DNA from: Listeria cornellensis FSL F6-0969
Lineage (GTDB): Bacteria > Bacillota > Bacilli > Lactobacillales > Listeriaceae
DNA length: 64,000 bases
Direction of reading: 5' to 3'
NCBI RefSeq assembly: GCF_000525855.1
Contig: NZ_AODE01000029.1
Coordinates: 1-64,000 of the forward strand
Shown: in pieces, positions 7,599 through 18,024 of the stretch
How positions within the stretch are numbered: the stretch's first letter is position 1
Layout: each line of letters opens with the position of its first letter
Notes under the pieces: generated by a model
The model's input: only the letters and a program-made list of their open reading frames with translations
The model's database searches: none
What the model was told of the DNA's origin: nothing
Made by a program: the position numbers and the translations under genes

Positions 7599-10500
7599 TT
7601 ATGATTCTGTTTGTACTTTTTCAGATTCAGCTGAAGCCGTTACTTTATCCACGATGTGCCCAACAGGGGCCGCTTCACGTGCCCGTTTTACCGTACTGCC
7701 TAGTTTTTCAATCGGCGCAGAATCCCGAACACGTTTCGCTGTATCAACAATTTTTTCTTTCGGATGGAAGCCTTCTTTTTTTACGACAACTTTCGACTCA
7801 GGCTCGGTTGCTGTTTCGAGTTGCTTCTTCGCGATGGAAAGCATCAATTTTATCCGATTTAGCTGGTTGACCGAACTTGAACCCGCATCGTAATCGATGG
7901 ACATGATATTCGCCGCCGGGTACATTTTTTTTCAAACCTTTGATCATGCCACGGCCTGTGATATGGTTCGGCAAACACGCAAATGGTTGCAGACAAGCGA
8001 TATTCGGCACGTCACTATCCAGCAACTCGATCATTTCACCCGTCAAGAACCAGCCTTCACCCATCTTGTTTCCGAGCGACAACAACCGACTGGCCTTTTC
8101 AGCGATGACTTCAATATTTTCAGGTGCCTTAAAACGCCTACTCAACCGCAAAGCATCCGACATCGGCTTCCGATATTTATTGATTATTGGAATCGCCAAA
8201 CTATGCTTCGCGAACGATTTCACCTTCGACATCCCGAACGTATTCGCCGCAAAATGGCTGTCGTAGCAACAATACAGCAAGAAATCGACAAAATCAGGCA
8301 CGACCGCTTCCCCGCCTTCTTCCTCAATCAGGCCAACGATATCATTATTCGCGCCAGGATGAAATTTCACTAAAATCTCACCGACAACACCAACTTTTGG
8401 CCTAACCTCCTCTTTCAACGGCAAACTATCAAAAGCCATCACCATCTCCTTGCAAAATTCCGCATACGCCGCCTGGCTATAATTCGCCAACATCTCCTTG
8501 CCCTTTTCGATAAAATGGCGATGCAGTTTATTCGCGCTACCCGGAATCATCTCATAAGGACGCGTCTTATACAGCATCCGATCCAGACCGTCACCAAGGC
8601 ACAGCCCCACCAAGAAACGCACGCCGACCTTTGGTGTAATTTTGAATCCCGGCTGTTTTTCTAAGCCATTGGCGTTCAGCGAAATCACCGGAATATGATC
8701 CAAATCCGCCTGTCCTAACGCTTTTTTCAGCATTGAAATATAGTTTGTCGCGCGGCAACCACCACCCGTTTGCGTCATCAAAACCGCCAAATTGTCCAAA
8801 TCATAATTCCCATGCTTAAGCGCATCCATCATTTGTCCAATCGTCAAAATCGCAGGGAAACACGCGTCATTATTCACATAACGCAATCCTTCATCCACTG
8901 CGCGCGGCGTCACGGCAGGCAACACTTCCAACTTATAGCCAACCTCATTCCCCGCAGCTTCCACTAATTCAAAATGCGTCGGAGCCAGTTGCGGCGCCAA
9001 AATCGTATACGTTTTTCGCATCTCCTTCGTAAACATCACCCGTGGTTTTGGCGCCGGCATCTCTTTCGGCAACACATGGTTTCGCGCCCGTTCATCCATC
9101 GCAGCTTTTAACGAACGAATCCGAATTCGCGCCGCGCCAAGATTGTTAATCTCATCAATTTTTAGCAACGTATACACCTTATTATGCCCCTCGATAATTT
9201 CCTGCACCATATCCGTCGTAATCGCATCTAATCCGCAACCAAAAGAAGTCAGCTGCACAACTTCCAAGTTCTCCTGCTCCGCGACAAAGCTCGCCGCCCG
9301 ATAAAGCCGTGCATGATATTTCCACTGGTTCTCGACACGGAGCGGATGCTTCATTTCACCAAGATGTGACACCGAATCCTCCGTCAAAACCGCCATTCCA
9401 TTCATCGTAATCAACTCTGGCAGCCCATGATTTACCTCGGGATCAATATGATACGGATGCCCACAAAGCACAATTCCACGAATCTTGTTTTTCTCAATAT
9501 ACGCGAGCGCCTCTTCCCCTTTTTGGCGAATATCATCCCGGAAATTCCGCGCCTCTAAAAGTCCAGCCTTCACCGCCCGCTCCATCTCTTTTAGCGGTAT
9601 ATCCGGAAATGCCTCGTGCATCCCTTTTATTAACGCCGCCTCATTATCCAACGTCAAAAATGGGGCAATCAGTGGTACATTCTGTTCTTCCAGCGCATCC
9701 ATATTGACGCGAATCACCTCTGGATATCCCGCAACAACAGGACAATTAAAGTTATTCGTCGCCTCACCAAATTCCTTATTTTCATACACGACCGCTGGAT
9801 AAAAAATCCGATCCACTTTCTTCTTAATCAAATCCATTACATGCCCGTGTGTCAATTTTGCCGGATAGCAAACCGCTTCGGACGCAATCGTTTCAATCCC
9901 TTTTTCATATAAATTCTTTGAGGATTTCATCGACAACTTCACCTGAAAACCAAGCTCTGTAAAAATCGTATGCCACATCGGATAGTTCTCAAAAACGTTC
10001 AATGCCCGCGGAATCCCAATCGTCCCACGCGTCGCTTCGTCTTTTTTCAACGACTTATAATCAAACACACGCTTGTATTTATACGCATACACATTCGGTA
10101 ATAAATTCTTCGTAGACTCCACCCGTTCGCCACGCTCACAACGATTCCCGCTGACAAACTTGCGGTCATCACCAAATCTTGTAATCGTTAACTGGCATGA
10201 ATTACTGCATAAATTACATCTTGATTGGGACGTTTCCGCCTGAAATTCGCGCAATTTTTCAAGGACGAGGAGTTGCGTCACTTCCCCGGTTTCGTAGTTC
10301 TCCTTCGCAATCAATGCCACGCCGTAAGCGCCCATCATTCCCGCTATATCTGGCCGAACAACTTCACGCTCCGTCAACAGCTCAAACGCCCGCAGAACTG
10401 CTTCATTGTAGAATGTTCCACCCTGCACGATGACCTTGTCCCCAATATCTTTTGGGTTCCGCAGTTTAATCACCTTTTGCAACGCATTTTTGACGACTGA

Positions 10501-12027
10501 ATAAGCCAATCCCGCTGACAAATCCTCCATCTGAACGCCTTCTTTTTGCACCTGTTTTACTTTAGAATTCATAAATACCGTACAACGCGAGCCCAGATCC
10601 ACTGGTTCCCGCGCCTGCAACGCCTTATCCGCAAAATCCTGAATCGATACACCGAGCGTCTGCGCAAATGTCTCCAAAAACGAGCCACAGCCCGCCGAAC
10701 ACGCCTCATTTAACATCAAACTATCCAACGCCTGATTCTTCATTTTCATGCATTTCATATCCTGCCCGCCGATATCTAAAATAAAATCAACATCCGGCAG
10801 AAACTCGCGCGCCGCCCGATAATGCGCCACCGTCTCAATTTCGCCAACATCAATTTTAAGCGCAGCCTTAATCAGCGACTCACCATATCCCGTAATCCCC
10901 GACTGGCGAATCTTCACCTTCTCTGGCAAAATTTCATACAAATCGCTCGTCGCATCAATCACTGACTGTAGCGGGTTCCCCTTATTGCTATCATAAAACG
11001 AATACAAAATCTCATGATCCGCGCCCATCAACACCAATTTCGTCGTAGTTGAACCCGCATCAATGCCCAAATAAACATCGCCTTCATAGCTCGCCAAATC
11101 CCCGCGCGGCGCCTTCATCTGATTATGTCGCTCCCGAAAAGCAACCAAATCCTCGGCACGCGTAAACAAAGCTGGCAAAATCGTCGTATCCGTCGCCATA
11201 CTCGAAAAATCCAAATCTCGCAACCGCGCAATCATATCTGCAATCTCAACAGCCTCATCATTCCACCCATTGTAAGCTGTCCCAAGCGCAATAAAATACT
11301 CCGCATTCGCCGGCGCAATAATGTCCGTATCCCGCATTTTCAACGTCTCCGTAAAGCGATAACGCAACTGATCCAAAAACGTCAGCGGGCCGCCCAAAAA
11401 CGCAACTTTTCCACGAATCGGCCGTCCACACGCCAGCCCACTAATCGTCTGCGTCACCACACTCTGAAAAATCGACGCCGCAATATCCTCTTTTCGCGCG
11501 CCCTCATTCAGCAAAGGTTGCACATCCGTTTTCGCAAAAACACCACAACGCGAAGCAATCGGATAAATCGTCTCCGCCCCTTTTGCCAGTTCATTCAAGC
11601 CATTCGGATCCGTCTGAAGTAGCGTCGCAATCTGGTCAATAAACGCCCCGGTTCCCCCAGCACATGCATTATTCATTCGTTGCTCAATCCCGCCAGAGAA
11701 ATAAACAATTTTCGCATCCTCGCCGCCAAGCTCGATCACCACATCCGTCTCTGGAATCACCTGCTCCACAGCCTCCGTACACGCAATAACCTCCTGAATA
11801 AACGCCACCTTCAAAAATTTCGCAATCGCAAGGCCCGAAGACCCCGTAATCTTAAACGTCATCTCCGTCTCGCCACACGCCTTCTCTAAATCTTGCATGA
11901 TTTGCAATGTTACCGCTTTAATATCCGAGAAATGGCGCCGATACGTCTGAAAAATAATGGCGCCTGTCGCATCCAGCGCCACCGCTTTTGCCGTCGTCGA
12001 GCCTACATCTAAGCCAACATGAATCAT
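7599..12027 (-). CDS. 2-hydroxyacyl-CoA dehydratase activase-related giant protein, one homopolymer frameshift
   Basis: About 1475 residues after repair. Two BadF/BadG/HgdC ATPase domains stand in tandem: GLDVGSTTAKAVALD near residue 4 with NNACAGGTGAFIDQIA and SRCGVFAKTDV, then GIDAGSTTTKLVLMG near 320 with NEACSAGCGSFLETFAQ and SRCTVFMNSKV. These Cys residues carry the bridging [4Fe-4S] cluster in known activases, which use ATP to push an electron into 2-hydroxyacyl-CoA dehydratases. The rest (CNLCSNSCQLT, DUF2229-type CoA activase region, FNCPVVAGYPEVI, GGGCRATNY) resembles the dehydratase-like half of such fusions. A spare A at 7927-7934 cuts the frame; repair adds MYPAANIMSIDYD... and a charged Ala/Lys/Glu-rich tail ending at 7599. 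No separate dehydratase genes are adjacent. ATG 12027 follows AAAGGA. Confidence 0.85.
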
Positions 12028-12092
12028 TTCCCTATCATTCCTTTCCCAAACTAACATTTTAATTGCTCACTTAATCACAAAATTACCGATAA

Positions 12093-12106
12093 TGAGTGAT
12101 TACTCA
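12093..12106 (-). promoter_or_regulatory. TetR-type operator-like palindrome before the activase gene
   Basis: TGAGTGATTACTCA is an inverted repeat (TGAGT/ACTCA, 4-base centre) about 70 bases before the activase start codon, within the promoter region. Its form resembles TetR-family operators. No TetR gene is adjacent. Confidence 0.45.
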
Positions 12107-12180
12107 CTTTTAAAACAAACGGAATATTGTTACACGATACACAAGGTTAATTTTACACTTTTAGAATAGAAAGTAAAGTA

Positions 12181-12216
12181 AAAACTAGGAACTCGCTCGA
12201 AAGCAAATCCCTAGTC
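12181..12216 (-). terminator. Terminator after azoreductase
   Basis: Minus-strand stem ACTAGGGATTTGCT / AGCGAGTTCCTAGT with a TCGA loop, followed by TTTTTAC. Confidence 0.82.
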
Positions 12217-12228
12217 CTTTATTTCCTA

Positions 12229-12864
12229 TTAAAATAAACTAATACGACGAACGCTTTCCTCAATTGCAGCATTTAAAATCTCATCTTTACGCGTTGGATC
12301 ATAATCGACACCTTCCACGAAGACGCTCGGTAATGTCTCCACACCGATAAAGTTCAAAATCGTGTTAATGTAAGGCTCACCATGTGTTTCAAGATCTGAT
12401 TCACCAGTAGAATAAACCCCACCACTACCGTGAATTTGTAATGCTTTCTTGTCTTTCAACAAAGCTTCTGGGCCATTTGCTGTATAACGGAATGTTTTCC
12501 CAGCAACAACCACTGTGTCAAAATAAGCTTTCAACATTGGAGGAATACCAAGATTCCAAAGTGGCGATACAATCACATAGCGATCCGCATCCATAAATTG
12601 TTGTGTCAACGCATCAAATTTCTTCAACTGCTCTTGCATCGCAGCATCTAAATCAGTAAAAGCCTTGCCCTCGCGTAGCTCATTGCCGGCCGCCAAGAAT
12701 GCACCATCAATCAACGGAATTTCTTGCTCGTAAACATCTACACGCTCAATCACATCCCCCGGATTTTCTTGTTTATACTTCTCTAAAAAGGCGCTTGCTA
12801 CCACCATACTGCGGGACACATCATCCGGAAGTGGTGATGCTTTAATAAATAATAATTTTGTCAA
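12229..12864 (-). CDS. azoR: FMN-dependent NADH-azoreductase (AzoR/AcpD family)
   Basis: A 211-residue flavodoxin-like enzyme that uses FMN and NADH to reduce azo and quinone compounds. Seen: N-terminal phosphate loop FIKASPLPDDVSRS, the FMN-contact strand YVIVSPLWNLGIPPMLKAYFD (residues ~95-115) and GSGGVYSTGESD. The start is TTG 12864 behind a GGGGTTG-like site; family alignment (MTKLLFIKASP) supports it. It is divergent from manR, as in L. monocytogenes lmo0786/lmo0785. A promoter with TTGACG (12929-12934) and TATAAA (12907-12912) lies upstream on the minus strand. Confidence 0.9.
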   Translation of the reverse strand: MTKLLFIKASPLPDDVSRSMVVASAFLEKYKQENPGDVIERVDVYEQEIPLIDGAFLAAGNELREGKAFTDLDAAMQEQLKKFDALTQQFMDADRYVIVSPLWNLGIPPMLKAYFDTVVVAGKTFRYTANGPEALLKDKKALQIHGSGGVYSTGESDLETHGEPYINTILNFIGVETLPSVFVEGVDYDPTRKDEILNAAIEESVRRISLF

Positions 12865-12906
12865 AGGAATTCAACCCCATTTTCTGTTTAGTTATTTCTT
12901 CATCAT

Positions 12907-12934
12907 TTTATACTAGTTCCTGATCCCTCGTCAA
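12907..12934 (-). promoter_or_regulatory. Promoter of the azoreductase gene
   Basis: Minus-strand TTGACG and TATAAA separated by 16 bases, 43 bases before the TTG start. Confidence 0.5.
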
Positions 12935-12963
12935 TATACATTACTCGCAAAACCTGTAAGCGC

Positions 12964-12991
12964 TTGACAAATCAGCAAAGCATGCTAAACT
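12964..12991 (+). promoter_or_regulatory. Promoter of manR
   Basis: TTGACA at 12964-12969 and TAAACT at 12986-12991, 16-base spacer, about 75 bases before the manR start. Confidence 0.55.
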
Positions 12992-13066
12992 AAATACAGA
13001 AATTCACTAGTGTATCATGGTTATTAATACACTATGTTTCCAATAGAGGAAGTGGAGGGGTACGTC

Positions 13067-15881
13067 ATGAAGCGTATAGAACGTATTTATCAGTATATAA
13101 AGCAACACGACTATGACAATATAAAGAAACAATTGGAACAAAATGAAGGCATTACTGCAACAGAAGTATCAGATGCCCTCGATATTTTACGAAATAATGT
13201 CAGCATGGAGCTCAATGAACTGCACCGACAAGGAAAAATCATCAAGATTGCTGGCCGACCTGTTCGTTATTTTGACCGCCAGTCGATTGAAGAGAAAATC
13301 GAACGATTGCTACCAGATGACGAACTAGAGTTTGAAAATTCCCAAGCACTACTAAAAATACTGCATCATAATATTGTACAACGAAGCCCATTCGACGACT
13401 TAATCGGATCAGATGCTAGTTTGCGGACCCAAGTCGAACAAGCCAAAGCCGCCGTTTTATATCCACCAAGTGGCCTGCATACACTAATCGTCGGACAAAC
13501 CGGTGTCGGAAAAACGCTTTTTGCCAATTTGATGTATCGCTATTCGCAACATGCCGAACGCTTATCGAGTCAGTCGCCGTTTATCATTTTTAACTGTGCG
13601 GATTACTATAACAACCCGCAATTGCTGATGTCTCACATTTTCGGACATACAAAAGGCGCTTTTACAGGTGCGGAAATCGAAAAAGAAGGTCTCGTTGAAA
13701 AAGCAGATGGTGGGATTCTGTTTCTAGATGAAATTCATCGTCTCCCGCCAGAGGGCCAAGAAATGATTTTCTATTTGATGGATACGGGGACGTTTAATAA
13801 GCTTGGCGAGACAGATCGGCGCCGCAAATCGAACGTACTCATCATCGGTGCAACGACGGAAGACCCTGAGTCCTCTTTGTTACGCACTTTTGTTCGACGG
13901 ATTCCGATTGTGATTTCCTTACCAAGCTTGGAAGAGCGAACAGCCAAAGAACGCGTCGATCTCTTAAAAAACCTACTTTCAAACGAAGCACACCGTATCA
14001 GTAAGCCGCTACGTATTGAAGATGAAGCCGCCAAAGCCTTGATTGGCAACACCACTTTTGGTAATATCGGACAATTAAAATCGAATATTCAGCTTGTCTG
14101 TGCGCAAGGTTTTTTAAATAGTTTTGACAAAGATGAGGAAATCTTGATTAACTTTAAGACATTGCCAATGAATATCAAAGACGGCTTTTTCCATTTTAGC
14201 GGGCGTAGAAAAGAATTACAGGAAATCTCGAAATACCTTGATCCGTATACAGTGATTATGCCTGAACGCGGCAAACAGCTCATCAATTCCGATGAGTATG
14301 AACCTGATTTCAATCTGTATAAAATCATTGAAGATAAGGCGTCTATCCTGATGGATCAAGGCGTGGAGGACGAGGATATTAAGAAATTCATCACGATGGA
14401 CATCGATGTGCACCTCAATAGCTTCTATAATAAATTTAAAAATACCATTCATGACCGCGAAAACATCTTAAAAATCGTGAACGAAGATATTCTGAATTTC
14501 ACGGAAGACATCCAGGTGAAAATTGAACAACAACTTGGGAAGAAGTTAAACGAGCGTTTCTTACTAGCTTTCAGTCTGCACCTCACCTCTTTTCTAAAAC
14601 GTGCCCGTAGCAACAAACCACTGAAATACACAAATATCGAAAATGTCGTCAACGATAAGCCGGAGAGCTATGCCATTGCTCGTGAGTTAAAAAAAAGAAA
14701 TCGAGGCAGAGTTTCAGATTCGAGTCCCCAATATGGAAGTCCTCTATTTGACGCTCCTCATTAGTTCCCTGCTCAAAGAACAAGAAGAGAATCGCGTCGC
14801 CGTTCTTGTTGCAACACACGGAAATAGTACGGCAACAAGTATGGTTAACGTAGCCAAGAAGTTGCTCGGCGAAGGGCTCGTCGATAGCATCGATATGCCC
14901 CTTGACCTCAGCCCTAAGGTCGTACTCGACAAAATCACCCAACGTGCGCGCGAACTCGATATGGGACGTGGCGTCTTGCTACTTGTTGATATGGGATCAC
15001 TCACAAGTTTTGGCTCGATGATTTCTGAACGAACAGGTATCTCAGTTCGCACAATCGACATGGTTTCCACCGCGACAGTCATTGAAGCCGTCCGCAAATC
15101 CAATATTCTCGACATGGATTTAGATAGTATTTATGATTCTCTGAAAGATTTTCGTGGCTATGGTGGTTACGATTCCGAAGCGACTGCCACGTTGACTGAT
15201 AAACCACATGCGATTGTCACCATTTGCGCAACTGGCGAAGGCGCTGCGGAAAAGCTGCAATCCTTCATTGAAAACATCCTAGAAACCATCACGACCAACA
15301 ATATCAAAGTAATTCCAGTCGCCATACACGAAGCCAGTCAAAAAATCGAGCAGTTGCAAGAAGAATATGACATCCTAATGATTGTCGGCATCCATGACCC
15401 GAAAGTGCAGATTCCATTCCTCCCAATCGAGCGCCTTTTCGCCAAAGATGGAGAGGAACAAATCATCCAACTCGTCAAACAACGCGATATCTTCATCAAG
15501 AAAAGCGAGACAAATTGGATTGCCCGCGAAGTCATTGAGGATAGTCTTAGCGAATTTCTAACCTACCTCAATCCTAAGAAAATCTTGCCTAGCCTTCTCA
15601 AATTTGCTAGCATATTAGAAACAAAACTTCACTACACCATGGAAAATACACTCAAAATCAACCTGCTCATCCATGTCGGTTGTGCCATAGAACGCATGGT
15701 AATAAAGGATAGCCTCATCTATCATGAATCAAGCGACGAGATCGTATCCACGACTACTTTCCAAGCAGTTCAGGAAGCCAGCCACGACAGTTTCCAACCA
15801 ATGAAATTATCACTAACAGACGACGAACAATACTATATTTATGATATCCTTACCAAAACACACCAAACAAGCCAAAAATAG
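13067..15881 (+). CDS. manR: ManR/LevR-type sigma-54-dependent PTS activator, one homopolymer frameshift
   Basis: About 937 residues after repair, normal for the family. Order: N-terminal winged helix (1-80); AAA+ sigma-54 interaction domain with Walker A VGQTGVGKTLF, the GAFTGA loop in GHTKGAFTGAEIEKEG, and Walker B GGILFLDEIHRL; PRD1; EIIA-like domain (LVATHGNSTATSMVNVAKKLL); EIIB-like domain (VTICATGEGAAEKL); and PRD2 with LIHVGCAIERMVIKD, whose His and the EIIA His are phosphorylated by PTS proteins in relatives. It should activate the mannose PTS promoter at 16113. An extra A in the run 14689-14696 splits it; seven A's join RELKKEIEAEFQIRVPN. ATG 13067 follows AGTGGAGGGG. Orthologous by context to lmo0785. 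Confidence 0.9.
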
Positions 15882-15883
15882 CC

Positions 15884-15932
15884 AACTGCGAAAAAAACTT
15901 TTTATTTATAAAGTTTTTTTCGCAGTTTTTTG
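15884..15932 (+). terminator. Terminator after manR
   Basis: Perfect 18-bp stem AACTGCGAAAAAAACTTT / AAAGTTTTTTTCGCAGTT followed by TTTTG. Confidence 0.88.
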
Positions 15933-15957
15933 TTTTTAAGTTATCCTATTAGGGTAA
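15932..15957 (+). promoter_or_regulatory. Sigma-B-like promoter upstream of the mannose PTS operon
   Basis: GTTTTT (15932-15937), 14 bases, GGGTAA (15952-15957), close to the sigma-B consensus GTTT...GGGTAT. The L. monocytogenes counterpart lmo0784-0781 is remembered as a sigma-B-dependent operon. It begins inside the manR terminator tail and lies about 225 bases before the first PTS gene. Confidence 0.5.
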
Positions 15958-16112
15958 TAAACACTGTATGTACGGATTGATATTCTAGTACGCTATAGTA
16001 TATCATTCAGCATCCCTACCGTATCAATCTACTAGCATACATAATTTTAAAGGATGATTGAAACCGCATTTAGGCGCATGAAGCAACCACAAAATCAACA
16101 AATACAAAATAT

Positions 16113-16128
16113 TGGCACGCTCCTTGCA
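16113..16128 (+). promoter_or_regulatory. Sigma-54 (-24/-12) promoter of the mannose PTS operon
   Basis: TGGCACGCTCCTTGCA matches the sigma-54 consensus TGGCAC-N5-TTGCW exactly, with GG at 16114-16115 and GC at 16126-16127. It lies 54 bases before the EIIA start and needs an AAA+ activator, supplied by ManR. The 150 bases upstream contain repeated TATCAAT/ATTGATA and CTAGTA/TACTAG words that could be the activator site. Confidence 0.9.
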
Positions 16129-16181
16129 AGTACATGAGGTTAATAACAGAATCCTAACAAAGAGAAAAAGGAGGAATTAAT

Positions 16182-16604
16182 ATGCCAGTAGGTATCATTA
16201 TTGGGACACATGGTGAGTCCGCTCGTGAACTGCTTAAATCGACAGAAATGATTATCGGTAAGCAAGATAACGTGGAATTTATCACCTTTGTTCCAGGGGA
16301 AAACACAGATACATTAATTCAAAAGTTCACTGACAAATTGGATGCGATTGATGCTTCTGAGGGTGTTCTTTTCATGGTTGATTTATTTGGCGGTAGCCCC
16401 TATAATGCGGCGAGCCAAATTGCTTTACCGAAAGAAAAAATGGATGTCGTGACAGGAATCAACATTCCGATGTTGCTTGAAACCTTGTCCATGCGCACAG
16501 TAAGTGGTTTTGAAGATTTACTGAACACTGCCCTTACAGCGGGGCGCGAAGGTGTTAAATCACTCAAACAATCACTTAAAAATGTCGAGGAGGATGATTT
16601 ATAA
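16182..16604 (+). CDS. mpoA: Mannose-family PTS EIIA component
   Basis: A 140-residue cytoplasmic phosphocarrier. The phosphorylated His lies in the N-terminal strand-loop GIIIGTHGESARELL, followed by MVDLFGGSPYNAAS, both diagnostic of EIIA-Man. It passes phosphate from HPr to the EIIB partner. RBS AAGGAGG stands before ATG 16182; the stop overlaps the EIIB start by one base. First gene of the ManR-controlled EIIABCD operon (lmo0784-0781, mpoABCD by context). In Listeria this system also acts as a sensor controlling the main mannose PTS. Confidence 0.92.
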   Translation: MPVGIIIGTHGESARELLKSTEMIIGKQDNVEFITFVPGENTDTLIQKFTDKLDAIDASEGVLFMVDLFGGSPYNAASQIALPKEKMDVVTGINIPMLLETLSMRTVSGFEDLLNTALTAGREGVKSLKQSLKNVEEDDL

Positions 16605-17092
16605 TGGAAATCCGTTTAGCGAGAATTGATGACCGTCTTATTCACGGTCAAGTAGCCACCGTTTGGACAAAAGAAACACAGGTAGAACGCATCATCGTGT
16701 GTAATGATGAGGTTGCAAAAGATGAAATTCGTAGCACGCTCTTAAAACAAGTGGCACCACCCGGCGTTGTATCCAATGTAGTGGATGTTGAAAAAGGTAT
16801 TCGTGCTTACAACAATCCTAAATATGAAACAACACCTGTTATGTTGCTTTTCACCAACCCAACAGACGTGTTGCGTTTTGTCGAAGCTGGCGTTCCGATT
16901 ACAAGCGTGAACATCGGTGGTATGGCGTTTCGTGAAGGTAAAACACAAATCACCAATGCTGTTTCAGTAGACAAAGATGATGTTGCTGCTTTTAGAGCAC
17001 TCAACGAAAAAGGCATTGAGCTTGAAATCCGTAAAGTTGCTGCGGATAGCAAAGTAATGATGATTCAACTACTGGATAAAGAAGGCATGTAA
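16604..17092 (+). CDS. mpoB: Mannose-family PTS EIIB component
   Basis: A 162-residue EIIB-Man protein. The active His is in MEIRLARIDDRLIHGQVATVW (His-15). VIVCNDEVAKD, VMLLFTNPTDVLRFVEAGV and NIGGMAFREGKTQIT are family segments. It takes phosphate from EIIA and transfers it to the incoming sugar. Translationally coupled to EIIA (ATG overlaps the TAA). A 93-base spacer separates it from EIIC. Confidence 0.92.
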   Translation: MEIRLARIDDRLIHGQVATVWTKETQVERIIVCNDEVAKDEIRSTLLKQVAPPGVVSNVVDVEKGIRAYNNPKYETTPVMLLFTNPTDVLRFVEAGVPITSVNIGGMAFREGKTQITNAVSVDKDDVAAFRALNEKGIELEIRKVAADSKVMMIQLLDKEGM

Positions 17093-17185
17093 TCTGCGAC
17101 TCAAAGCATGATTTTTTTCATGGTAAATAGCACGCGTCTTTAGCACCATTTATTTTAAGAAAGCAAAATTGGGAGGGAATTTTAT

Positions 17186-18004
17186 ATGGATCCGATACAA
17201 ATAGTTCTCGTCTTCCTCGTAGCTTGTATCTGTGGTATGGGAAGTATCTTGGATGAGTGGCAAACCCACCGTCCGCTGATTGCTTGTACACTTACAGGTC
17301 TTGTACTTGGCGACATGACAACTGGTATTATTATTGGTGGTTCACTGGAAATGATCGCGCTTGGTTGGATGAACATTGGGGCAGCCGTTGCACCAGATAC
17401 AGCCTTGGCATCATTAATTTCTACTATCTTAGTTATTTCAGGGGGACAAGACATCAGCGTGGGTATCTCACTTGCGATTCCACTAGCTGCTGCTGGTCAA
17501 GTTTTAACGATTCTAGTTCGTACCATTACAGTCGGATTTCAACACTCCGCTGATAAAATGGCAGAATCAGGGAATCTGAGGGGAATCGATCTGCTGCACG
17601 TCACGGCCTTGCTTCTGCAGGCGATGCGGATTGCTATTCCGGTTTTAATCGTTGCCCTATCGATGGGTACCAGTGTCGTAACAGACATGCTAAATGCTAT
17701 ACCAGATTGGCTTGTTAACGGCCTAAACGTTTCTGGTGGCTTTATCGTTGTTGTCGGGTACGCAATGGTAATTAACATGATGCAAGCGAAATACTTAATG
17801 CCTTTCTTCTTCCTAGGATTCGTAGTCGCAGCCTTCACCACGTTCAACTTAGTAGCGCTTGGTGTTCTTGGACTTGTAGCAGCCATTGTCTACATCCAAT
17901 TGAGCCCTAAATATTATCTAAAAGAAGCACTTGCCCAATACGGAGCTGCAGGTGGCGGTGGGTCTAAACCAGCGAACGATCTGGATGACGACCTAGACGA
18001 CTAA
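17186..18004 (+). CDS. mpoC: Mannose-family PTS EIIC membrane component
   Basis: A 272-residue sugar permease subunit with multiple membrane helices. Family marks are LVFLVACICGMGSILDEWQ at the start, the glycine-rich LTGLVLGDMTTGIIIGGSLEMIALGWMNIGAA, and KYLMPFFFLGFVVAAFTTFNLVALG. The C-terminal tail is a short Gly/Asp-rich cytoplasmic end. RBS GGGAGGGAA precedes ATG 17186. With EIID it forms the transmembrane channel for mannose/glucose-type hexoses. Confidence 0.92.
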   Translation: MDPIQIVLVFLVACICGMGSILDEWQTHRPLIACTLTGLVLGDMTTGIIIGGSLEMIALGWMNIGAAVAPDTALASLISTILVISGGQDISVGISLAIPLAAAGQVLTILVRTITVGFQHSADKMAESGNLRGIDLLHVTALLLQAMRIAIPVLIVALSMGTSVVTDMLNAIPDWLVNGLNVSGGFIVVVGYAMVINMMQAKYLMPFFFLGFVVAAFTTFNLVALGVLGLVAAIVYIQLSPKYYLKEALAQYGAAGGGGSKPANDLDDDLDD

Positions 18005-18024
18005 AAAAGGGAGGTAACCAAATT

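Noticed and set aside
11125-11622. A long plus-strand frame inside the dehydratase-activase gene
   Set aside because: Same antisense composition, no ribosome site; the opposite strand encodes the conserved activase domain.
14689-14696. Programmed frameshifting or phase variation in manR and the other A/T-run breaks
   Set aside because: The same type of indel occurs in about 17 unrelated genes, including housekeeping ones, without slippery-site plus stimulator structures; sequencing error is simpler.
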